Positions 1 to 4,822 of a stretch of DNA of 11,744 nt are shown piece by piece. The position numbers were made by a program, and so were the translations under genes. Numbering within the stretch: the first letter of the stretch is position 1; each line of letters begins with the position of its first letter. Source of the stretch: Bacillota bacterium (lineage in GTDB: Bacteria > Bacillota > Clostridia > Oscillospirales > Ruminococcaceae); assembly GCA_029550985.1 (NCBI GenBank), contig JAKPGH010000019.1:1-11744 (forward strand), read 5' to 3'. The notes under the pieces were generated by a model. The model worked only from the letters and a program-made list of their open reading frames with translations, was not told the DNA's origin and made no database searches.

Positions 1-467
1 GTAGGGCCAGTCGGGCCAGTGGGGCCAGTGGGACCGGTAGGGCCAAGCAGACCCATGGGACCGGTGGGACCAGTGGGGCCGGTAGGACCAGTGGGGCCTA
101 TGGGGCCGGGGCAACCTATTGGGCCTCTAGGACCTCTCGGGCCGGGCGGGCCCATAAAGCCTCTGGGGCCGGGGAACCCCATGGGGCCTCTAGGACCTCT
201 CGGGCCGGGCGGGCCCATAGGGCCTCTCGGTCCAGGCGGACCCATAGGACCTCTCGGGCCTCTGGGGCCGGGCGGACAGATGCACTCCCGCCGATGATGG
301 CCTCTGTGATGGTGCCCCCTGTTTTCATGATCATAGCCGCACTCGTATTCTAAGTCCCGCTCATATTCCGGATCTTGATAGCGATAGCCTTGCTCCGGGT
401 AACGCTCCCGATCCCCCCGCTCATCGGGATAGTCATAATTCTCGTATTCGTCGTAATATCGGCTCAT
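1..467 (-). CDS. Collagen-like (Gly-X-Y) repeat protein, C-terminus cut by the window edge
   Basis: The minus strand is open from an ATG at 465-467 to position 1 (155 codons), with AAGGAG 8 nt upstream of the start. Residues 1-60 are rich in Tyr, Asp, Glu and Arg and then His (GHHHRGHHRR at 51-60). A CICPPG motif follows at 62-67. From there the protein is an unbroken Gly-X-Y array of about 30 triplets: first GPR/GPM/GPP, then after about residue 122 mostly GPT. Collagen-like proteins of this kind in spore-forming Firmicutes (BclA type) are usually spore-surface filaments with a globular C-terminal domain, which would lie outside this window. The SpoIIQ-like gene next door fits a sporulation setting but does not prove one. 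The plus strand also reads as Gly-Pro repeats because GGN-CCN codons are nearly self-complementary. The SD, the non-repetitive head and the open edge decide for the minus strand. Confidence 0.88.
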   Translation of the reverse strand, partial: MSRYYDEYENYDYPDERGDRERYPEQGYRYQDPEYERDLEYECGYDHENRGHHHRGHHRRECICPPGPRGPRGPMGPPGPRGPMGPPGPRGPRGPMGFPGPRGFMGPPGPRGPRGPIGCPGPIGPTGPTGPTGPTGPMGLLGPTGPTGPTGPTGP

Positions 468-807
468 ACGCGCATCTCCTTATATCCTATAAATTGCAAA
501 GTCCAACCAGATTCCAGAGACTGTTGCTCAGTTATGTTTATGCATATAGGCAGGAGAAGGTTACGGCCAACCAACATCAGCGCGGGCGGTTGTTGCCTGG
601 AAAACGGCGAAACCGGCAAAACCGGCGCCTGCCGGTGTTTTCCAACGGCTGATATCTTTGCAAAGTTGGTTTTTCGCAAAGGAAAGCCCTTTGCCACTCA
701 GGGCAAAGGGCTTTGAAAGAAGAGGGGGATGGAAACTCTTTGAGAGAGGGTTCTTCTCAAAGGTCTTGTAGGATGTCGCGAAGGAGGAGGTAAACTTCAT
801 CTTCCCT
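468..807. other. Intergenic region with hairpins, between the collagen-like and M23 genes
   Basis: This 340-nt stretch has no convincing gene. It should hold the leader and promoter of the minus-strand collagen-like gene and the 3' end of the M23 gene. An AT-rich segment near 480-545 could hold the promoter, but I cannot assign a sigma factor. Three inverted repeats are visible: 618-640 (ACCGGC/GCCGGT, loop GCCT), 683-714 (13 bp) and 738-762 (CTTTGAGA/TCTCAAAG, 9-nt loop). The short reading frames here overlap one another and have no SD site or recognisable product. Confidence 0.5.
683..714 (-). terminator. Strong hairpin, probable terminator of the M23 gene
   Basis: A perfect 13-bp inverted repeat (683-695 with 702-714, 6-nt loop) lies about 95 nt past the minus-strand M23 stop codon. 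On the minus strand the stem ends in GGGCTTT followed by CCTTTGCG, so the U-tract is interrupted. The stem is strong enough to end or stabilise the transcript, but it is not a textbook intrinsic terminator. Confidence 0.45.
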
Positions 808-1587
808 TCAAGATTGGCTGGGATTGAGAATGTCCATGGGATTAATCCATTTGCCGTCCTTGCGCATGGCAAAGTGGAGATGGCTCTTGTCGGAAATTTC
901 GCAGGGTACGCCGTCCAACTTGCCGATGGCCTGTTTGACCGTTACGGTATCCCCCACGGCTACGGCTACGTTCTTGTTAAGCCCGCAGTAGTGGGTTTGC
1001 ACTCCGTCGGCGTGGTCGATGACCACAACGGTACCCCAAAGCGGGTCGTCCCGCACTTCCACCACGATACCGTCGGCGGCGGCGCAGATGTCCGCTCCCT
1101 TTTCGGCATAAATATCCATGCCGTCGTGGGTGCGCCAGTCTCCCAAAGTGATGTTCTTTACCAGTTCGCCGTTGGAATACTGCTTGATGATGTCGCCCTT
1201 AATGGGTAAAGCGTAGGTAAGCTTGGGCGATGTTGGCTGCGGCTCTGACGTTTTGGATTGCACGACAGGTTTTGACGGCTCCTCGGACGATGAGGAAGAG
1301 GTCGACGAGGAGGGCTGCGAGGCCGATGATTCTTGCTTTGGCTTGACGGGCTCTTGCGGAACGCTTGGTTGTTTGGTTTCTACCTCTTCCAATAAAGGGG
1401 GGTTCTCAAACTCCTGCCGGTTCTGCAACAGTTCGTTATTGTTGCGCTCGATGCCGGTGATGGTGCGGTCTACTGCCATCCAGGTCGCAACGCTGGCTCC
1501 CACCAGACAAACCACAAGGGCAACGTAAAACCCTTTGGATGATAAAAAGCGGGAGAACTTGCCTTTGGAAAATTTCAATTTGCTCAT
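808..1587 (-). CDS. Membrane-anchored M23 (LytM-type) peptidase domain protein, SpoIIQ-like
   Basis: This 259-residue protein has a short basic N-terminus, one membrane segment (about 20-39), a Ser/Pro/Glu-rich linker (about 62-120) and a C-terminal M23 domain (about 125-256). The zinc motif HxxxD is present as H154/D158 (THDGMDIYA) and the HxH motif as H236/H238 (HLHFAM), so the domain looks catalytically complete. Order and length match SpoIIQ, the forespore membrane protein that pairs with SpoIIIAH during engulfment. Clostridial SpoIIQ keeps the zinc histidine that B. subtilis SpoIIQ lacks. A GGAGG sits 12 nt upstream of the ATG. The gene is alone and divergent from the DUF1292 gene. It could instead be a general LytM-like cell-wall factor; the collagen-like neighbour and a possible SigF promoter favour SpoIIQ. 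Confidence 0.85.
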   Translation of the reverse strand: MSKLKFSKGKFSRFLSSKGFYVALVVCLVGASVATWMAVDRTITGIERNNNELLQNRQEFENPPLLEEVETKQPSVPQEPVKPKQESSASQPSSSTSSSSSEEPSKPVVQSKTSEPQPTSPKLTYALPIKGDIIKQYSNGELVKNITLGDWRTHDGMDIYAEKGADICAAADGIVVEVRDDPLWGTVVVIDHADGVQTHYCGLNKNVAVAVGDTVTVKQAIGKLDGVPCEISDKSHLHFAMRKDGKWINPMDILNPSQS

Positions 1588-1609
1588 AGTTGTCTTACAC
1601 CTCCGACCA

Positions 1610-1639
1610 TAGTTTGAACCGGCGCTTTGGAAATTATGC
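1610..1639 (-). promoter_or_regulatory. Candidate forespore (SigF-like) promoter of the M23 gene
   Basis: On the minus strand GCATA (1639-1635) is followed after 15 nt by GTTCAAACTA (1619-1610). This approximates the SigF pattern (GCATA, about 15 nt, GGnRAnAMTW), with mismatches in the first half of the -10. The predicted transcript start (about 1603) would fall inside the SD (1598-1604), leaving a very short leader, which is a point against it. Treat it as a candidate only. Confidence 0.3.
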
Positions 1640-1653
1640 CTCTATTTTCCAAA
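1626..1653. repeat. Inverted repeat TTTGGAAA-N12-TTTCCAAA
   Basis: Two perfect 8-bp arms (1626-1633 and 1646-1653) flank the candidate -35 of the M23 promoter. A second imperfect palindrome, CAAAAT/ATTTTG (1650-1655 and 1665-1670), abuts it. Both lie upstream of the predicted transcript start, so a DNA-level operator is more likely than an RNA hairpin. The binding protein is unknown. Confidence 0.45.
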
Positions 1654-1743
1654 ATCTTTAGAAAATTTTGAAAAGCCCTTTTGCTCTTTCAAAAAATAGT
1701 AAAAAGGACCGGCTATTTATGGTTGTCTCTACATTCATATCCA

Positions 1744-1772
1744 TTGACTATTTGGTTAAAATCAGATACAAT
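1744..1772 (+). promoter_or_regulatory. SigA-type promoter of the DUF1292 gene
   Basis: TTGACT (1744-1749) and TACAAT (1767-1772) are separated by exactly 17 nt. Each differs from consensus at one position. The transcript should start near 1779, giving a leader of about 45 nt before the ATG at 1826. Confidence 0.75.
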
Positions 1773-1825
1773 GACAATACTAAAGGCGACAACGCAAGGC
1801 GGATCACCGCCAACGGGAGGACATT

Positions 1826-2134
1826 ATGGATCAAGAACAAGAAAAAGACCTGGACTTCGGCCCCGATCTTATCACCTTGGTGGACGAAGACGGTAAAGAG
1901 CACGAGTTTGAGTTGGTGGATACCGCTGAGTTTGAAGGCGTCAACTATGCGGCGCTGGTTCCGGTGTTGTCGGGCCAGGACCTGCTGGACGACAGCGGCG
2001 AACTCATCATTCTCAGAGTCGTGGAAGAGGACGGAGAAGAAATTCTGGAGTCCATCGAAGATGACGAAGAGTTCGACCGGGTGGGTGCCTTCTTTATGGA
2101 GCGCCTGAAGGATACCTTTGATTTCGAAGCATAA
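1826..2134 (+). CDS. DUF1292 family protein (YrzB-like), function unknown
   Basis: This is a 102-residue, very acidic protein. The N-terminal half has the DUF1292 pattern (ITLVDEDGKEHEFELVDTAEF, about 16-36), followed by a strand region (YAALVPV) and another acidic stretch (about 56-85). It ends in a predicted helix (FFMERLKDTFDFEA). GGGAGG lies 5 nt before the ATG, and the SigA promoter at 1744-1772 is in place. DUF1292 proteins are widespread small cytosolic proteins in Firmicutes, often encoded near ruvX/alaS or fur-like genes; that neighbourhood is absent here. No terminator is visible directly after the stop, so transcription may continue into the structured RNA region and hflX. Confidence 0.88.
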   Translation: MDQEQEKDLDFGPDLITLVDEDGKEHEFELVDTAEFEGVNYAALVPVLSGQDLLDDSGELIILRVVEEDGEEILESIEDDEEFDRVGAFFMERLKDTFDFEA

Positions 2135-2140
2135 ATAAAC

Positions 2141-2346
2141 AGCTTGCAACCCTGCTGTGTGCGTGTATCGGTTGCCGTATATAAATCCAACACAAATTTA
2201 AAAGGAAGTTCGGCCTCTGAGGTTACGATTGCAGACCTCCCGGCTTTGCTGGACGAAGGGAGCATGAACCCCTCAGGAGAACATCCACCTGTCAGAGACG
2301 GGTTTTATCGGGCAACATTACGGCGCAGCGGGGGTTATTGCAAAAG
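2141..2346 (+). ncRNA. ssrS: Structured RNA, probably 6S RNA (ssrS)
   Basis: The two ends pair over about 200 nt. TTGCAA (2144-2149) pairs with TTGCAA (2338-2343), CCC (2150-2152) with GGG (2332-2334), and GCTG (2154-2157) with CAGC (2326-2329). An internal loop follows, then GTTGCC (2171-2176) with GGCAAC (2311-2316), ATAAA (2181-2185) with TTTAT (2304-2308), and CC with GG. Inside is an apical stem, CTCCC (2237-2241) with GGGAG (2258-2262). A long rod with a closing stem, a large internal loop and this length is the plan of 6S RNA, which binds and inhibits housekeeping RNA polymerase holoenzyme. Blocks such as ATTGCAGACCTCCC and GGGAGCATGAA agree with my memory of Firmicutes 6S but have not been checked. 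No clear promoter is visible and no terminator directly follows, so processing or a longer transcript is possible. It could instead be another clostridial structured RNA. Confidence 0.58.
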
Positions 2347-2464
2347 AAAATGCGGTATGTTTCAGCCGCTAACAATTAAAGTGGGGGCTTTGGTTCCCCG
2401 TGCCCTTCAGATCAAACAGAAGCGCCTGCAAAACGCATATGTTTGTCTGTGCGGGAAAAGGTTT
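2347..2464 (+). other. Non-coding spacer between the structured RNA and the hflX upstream terminator
   Basis: No credible gene is seen. Two small hairpins are visible: GCGG (2352-2355) with CCGC (2366-2369), and GGGG (2384-2387) with CCCC (2396-2399). A 118-codon open frame spans 2144-2500, but it runs through the paired RNA region and the terminator and has no SD site. Confidence 0.4.
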
Positions 2465-2494
2465 AGGGCTGCCCTGTGGCAGCCCTTTCTTTCT
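2465..2494 (+). terminator. Intrinsic terminator upstream of hflX
   Basis: A 9-bp stem (2465-2473 with 2478-2486) with loop CTGT is followed by TTTCTTTCT. It lies about 120 nt past the structured RNA and only 30 nt before the hflX start. It probably ends the DUF1292/structured RNA transcript, or gates read-through into hflX. Confidence 0.8.
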
Positions 2495-2523
2495 ATCTGA
2501 CTACAACAAAGAAGGAGAAAACG

Positions 2524-3786
2524 GTGTACGAAAATCAAACGCGGGAACAAACCACGGCCGTTCTGGCGGCGGTGGATTTGGGAGAATACGATGTGGATAT
2601 ATCCCTCGCCGAGCTTGCGGAACTGGCGGCCACCATGGGCATCCAATCGGCGGCGGAGCTGGTGCAAAAACGGGACAGCCTGGAGCGGGCCACCGCCATC
2701 GGGGCGGGAAAGCTGGCGGAGCTGGCCCTTTGCGTTCAGAACACGGGAGCGGATTTGGTCATCTTCGACTGCGAGCTGACGGCGGTGCAGCTTCGCAACA
2801 TCGAGGAAGCCTGCGGGGTTCCGGTGCTGGATAGGACCATGCTGATTTTGGAGATTTTTGCCTCCCGCGCCCGCTCCCGCGAAGGAAAGCTGCAGGTGGA
2901 GCTGGCCCGCAACCGGTACCTCCTGCCCCGCCTGACCGGTGTGGGAACCGCCCTTTCCCGTCTGGGAGGCGGTGGGGGCGGCGCCGGCGCGGGGGCGCGG
3001 CGGGGCAAGGGCGAAACCAAGCTGGAGCTGGACCGGCGGCATCTGCGCCGCAGAATCACCGCCTTGGAACAACAGCTTAGGGAGCTTGCCGCACGGCGGG
3101 ACCAGATGCGCCGCCGTCGCCAAAAGGATGAAATTCCCACCGTCGCCATTGTGGGATACACCAACGTGGGCAAGTCCACCCTGCTCAACGCGTTGACGGG
3201 AGCCGGCGTGTTGGCGGAAGACAAGCTGTTCGCCACCCTGGACCCTTCCGCCCGGGCCCTTACCCTGCCCGACGGGCGAAAGGTGCTGCTGGTGGACACG
3301 GTAGGCCTTGTCCGCCGCCTGCCCCACCACCTGGTGGAGGCGTTTCACTCCACATTGGAGGAGGCGGCTTATGCGGACCTTATCCTCAATGTCTGCGACA
3401 TTTCCAGCCCGGAAGTGGCCGACCAAATCCAGGTAACGCTGGACCTGCTCAAGGAGTTGCAGGTGGAGGACACCCCCGTCCTCACCGTACTCAACAAATG
3501 CGACAAACTGGAGAGCCTCCCCCAAACGGTGGGAAAACACACCGTTTTGATTTCCGCCGCCACCGGGCAGGGGCTTTCGGAACTGCTGCAAAAAATAGCG
3601 GACCTGCTGCCGGCCACCAGCCGCCGCCTTCGGATGCTCATCCCCTACCACCAGGGAGGCCTGGTGGCGGAAATTCGGGAAGAAGGCAAAATTTTTTCGG
3701 AGGAATACGAGGAGCAGGGCATTCGGCTGGACGCGTTGGTCAGCGTCAAGCTGCTTCACAAAGTTCGACCCTATGTGCTGTCATAA
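2524..3786 (+). CDS. hflX: HflX, ribosome-associated GTPase
   Basis: The start is placed at GTG 2524 because AAGGAG lies just upstream; an in-frame GTG at 2476 falls inside the terminator stem. The product has 420 residues. The N-terminal HflX domain (about 1-140) is followed by a Gly-rich loop leading into RGKGETKLELDRR and a coiled-coil helix rich in Arg (about 165-200). The G domain then has P-loop GYTNVGKST (211-219), G2 FATLDP (236-241), G3 DTVG (258-261) and G4 NKCD (324-327), with a C-terminal extension. This matches the full-length family. HflX binds the 50S subunit and splits stalled or hibernating 70S ribosomes during stress, especially heat shock. The linker GGGGGGAGAGARRGKGE is longer and more Gly/Ala-rich than the usual GGIGTRGPGE. 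The gene appears monocistronic; no clear promoter was found between the upstream terminator and the start. Confidence 0.96.
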   Translation: MYENQTREQTTAVLAAVDLGEYDVDISLAELAELAATMGIQSAAELVQKRDSLERATAIGAGKLAELALCVQNTGADLVIFDCELTAVQLRNIEEACGVPVLDRTMLILEIFASRARSREGKLQVELARNRYLLPRLTGVGTALSRLGGGGGGAGAGARRGKGETKLELDRRHLRRRITALEQQLRELAARRDQMRRRRQKDEIPTVAIVGYTNVGKSTLLNALTGAGVLAEDKLFATLDPSARALTLPDGRKVLLVDTVGLVRRLPHHLVEAFHSTLEEAAYADLILNVCDISSPEVADQIQVTLDLLKELQVEDTPVLTVLNKCDKLESLPQTVGKHTVLISAATGQGLSELLQKIADLLPATSRRLRMLIPYHQGGLVAEIREEGKIFSEEYEEQGIRLDALVSVKLLHKVRPYVLS

Positions 3787-3818
3787 CCGGCCCATCCATG
3801 AGCAAAACGACCAAAAGA

Positions 3819-3900
3819 CCCCCGGCTATTTAGGGGGAATGACTTAGAAGTTTGCATAAAAATTCGCTCCAAAACCGAGGGAGAAAAGGGGGAAACCCTC
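3819..3900. repeat. Two small hairpins after hflX
   Basis: CCCCC (3819-3823) pairs with GGGGG (3833-3837) across 9 nt, and GAGGG (3877-3881) pairs with CCCTC (3896-3900) across 14 nt. Neither is followed by a U-run on the plus strand, so I do not call them terminators. Confidence 0.35.
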
Positions 3901-3906
3901 AAAAAC

Positions 3907-3935
3907 TTGATAAAAAAGGCAAATCGTGCTATACT
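3907..3935 (+). promoter_or_regulatory. Strong SigA promoter with extended -10, upstream of the CarD-family gene
   Basis: TTGATA (3907-3912) and TATACT (3930-3935) are exactly 17 nt apart, and TG sits one base before the -10 (TGCTATACT). The transcript should start near 3942. A second possible -10, a perfect TATAAT at 4012-4017, lacks a good -35 (TTGTTC at 3987-3992 with a 19-nt spacer). Confidence 0.7.
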
Positions 3936-3941
3936 AACATT

Positions 3942-4070
3942 AGCCTGAGCGCATTGCGTCAAGGATTGTCGCGCTTTGCCTGTCCATTGTTCTCCTTGTA
4001 TTTTATTCCAGTATAATGGTACGGTGAAAGCTGAAACGGCGGACCGCCTGAGGGCGGCTGCCGCTTTTTT
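3942..4070 (+). ncRNA. Predicted short leader or small RNA ending at an intrinsic terminator
   Basis: RNA started at the 3907-3935 promoter would reach the terminator at 4038-4070 after about 130 nt, before the CarD-family gene. The RNA can form AGCGC (3948-3952) with GCGCT (3971-3975), and CAAGGA (3960-3965) with TCCTTG (3993-3998). The second helix uses the loop of the first, so a pseudoknot or alternative folds are possible. No known riboswitch or T-box motif was recognised. It may be an attenuator leader for the CarD-family gene or an independent small RNA. Confidence 0.35.
4038..4070 (+). terminator. Intrinsic terminator upstream of the CarD-family gene
   Basis: Inner stem CCGCC (4044-4048) pairs with GGCGG (4053-4057) around loop TGAG. 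Outer stem GCGG (4039-4042) pairs with CCGC (4061-4064) across a small internal loop. T6 follows at 4065-4070. It could stop read-through from hflX, end the short RNA begun at about 3942, or act as an attenuator. Confidence 0.75.
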
Positions 4071-4138
4071 GGCACCAATCGGCTCGGTTGCCTTTGCCAA
4101 ACCATCATGGAATTATAGATAGAAAGGGGTGGCCGGTT

Positions 4139-4633
4139 ATTTATCAGTCGGGAGATAAGGTAATGCATCCCAAACACGGCGGCTGTATCATCAAGGGGGT
4201 GTGTACCCGGGAAATTGGCGGAAAAATTAAACACTTTTACGAACTGGTCCCCAAATCCGATCCTCACATCACCATATTGGACCCGATAGAGGGAATCCAG
4301 AAGATTGGACTTCAGGAGATCATATCGCCGGAGGAGGCCGATGAAATTATGGCCTACGCAGCGGAAGTCCAGCCGGGTTGGATTAAGGAAAACTCCAGGC
4401 GAAAGGCGGAATACGCCGCCATTTTAAAGGAAGGCAGCCTCAACGACGTTGCGAGAATGATTAAGGAACTGATGCTGCAGGCCCATCGGGCAACCCTCAA
4501 TCAAAGCGACCGAATCTTTCTGAAAAACGCGCAGAGAAAGCTCTTCTCCATCATCGCATTGGCCAAAGATATGGAATTGGAAGAGGTTTCGTGCCGGATG
4601 AAAGAAATTCTGCGGCTGGAAGTTTTCTATTAA
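4139..4633 (+). CDS. CarD/CdnL-family RNA polymerase-binding regulator, apparent ATT start
   Basis: The product has 164 residues. The N-terminal RNA polymerase-interacting domain (YQSGDKVMHPKHGGCIIKG, about 2-20, then about to residue 55) is followed by an all-helical C-terminal domain (about 70-164) with VARMIKEL and DRIFLKNAQRKLFSIIALA. CarD/CdnL proteins bind the RNA polymerase beta subunit and stabilise open promoter complexes. Family members start with M-Y/F-x-x-G-D-x-V. Here the codon at that position is ATT (4139), 9 nt after AAGGGG (4124-4129), and no in-frame ATG or GTG lies upstream. In-frame TTG codons at 4088 and 4094 would add 15-17 unconserved residues and have no SD. The next in-frame ATG (4163) would remove the conserved GDKV. 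So the start is either a non-standard AUU or a distant TTG. A terminator precedes the gene and another follows it. Confidence 0.9.
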   Translation: MYQSGDKVMHPKHGGCIIKGVCTREIGGKIKHFYELVPKSDPHITILDPIEGIQKIGLQEIISPEEADEIMAYAAEVQPGWIKENSRRKAEYAAILKEGSLNDVARMIKELMLQAHRATLNQSDRIFLKNAQRKLFSIIALAKDMELEEVSCRMKEILRLEVFY

Positions 4634-4637
4634 ACAC

Positions 4638-4686
4638 AAAAAGCTCACCCGTTCCCATGGATTGGAAAGGTCGAGCTTTTTTTATT
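4638..4686 (+). terminator. Intrinsic terminator of the CarD-family gene, possibly bidirectional
   Basis: AAAAAGCTC (4638-4646) pairs with GAGCTTTTT (4673-4681), and a T-run continues to about 4686. Inside, TTCC and GGAA extend the stem. On the opposite strand the stem is followed by TTTTTGTGTTT, so it can also stop transcription arriving from the convergent regulator gene. Confidence 0.85.
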
Positions 4687-4703
4687 GCCATATGACCAAG
4701 TCC

Positions 4704-4723
4704 CCTTTCAGCCTGCTGAAAGG
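4704..4723. repeat. Perfect inverted repeat CCTTTCAG-CCTG-CTGAAAGG in the convergent spacer
   Basis: An 8-bp stem with a four-base loop lies between the two convergent terminators. A second possible pairing, GGGGG (4742-4746) with CCCCC (4774-4778), encloses more GC-rich complementarity. No gene was found in 4687-4780. Its role is unknown. Confidence 0.4.
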
Positions 4724-4780
4724 TTGCAAAGCCGCCAATTTGGGGGTCTCATCGACCGCTGCAACGGCGCAGTCCCCCTG

Positions 4781-4822
4781 AAAAACAACATACCCCGGAG
4801 GGCGTTACGCTTTCCGGGGTAT
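4781..4822 (-). terminator. Intrinsic terminator of the LacI-SBP gene, containing its stop codon
   Basis: On the minus strand ATACCCCGGA (4822-4813) pairs with TCCGGGGTAT (4799-4790), a perfect 10-bp stem, and TTGTTTTT follows. The TAA stop (4807-4805) lies in the loop, so the last codons of the gene form part of the terminator. Confidence 0.85.

Noticed and set aside
19..297. Plus-strand open frame that also reads as Gly-Pro repeats
   Set aside because: Collagen codons GGN-CCN give Gly-Pro on the opposite strand. The frame starts inside the repeat, has no SD and lacks a proper Gly-X-Y pattern with charged residues. The minus-strand frame has an SD and a non-repetitive head.
2144..2500. 118-codon open frame between the DUF1292 gene and hflX
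   Set aside because: It overlaps the long-range paired RNA and the terminator, has no SD and its translation resembles no protein I know.
2407..3759. 450-codon minus-strand open frame opposite hflX
   Set aside because: This is a long shadow caused by GC-rich codon use in hflX. All HflX motifs are on the plus strand.
3819..3837. CCCCC/GGGGG hairpin as the hflX terminator
   Set aside because: Only 5 bp and followed by AATGAC rather than a U-run; the terminator at 4038-4070 is a better end.
4038..4064. Possible T-box element (ACCGCC-like text) upstream of the CarD-family gene
   Set aside because: The conserved T-box sequence (TGGNACCGCG) and specifier stem are absent; the text is simply the terminator stem.
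4107..4118. Tiny ATG-GAA-TTA-TAG frame just before the CarD-family SD
   Set aside because: Three codons with no SD of its own; likely chance, although it lies in a region that may be regulatory.
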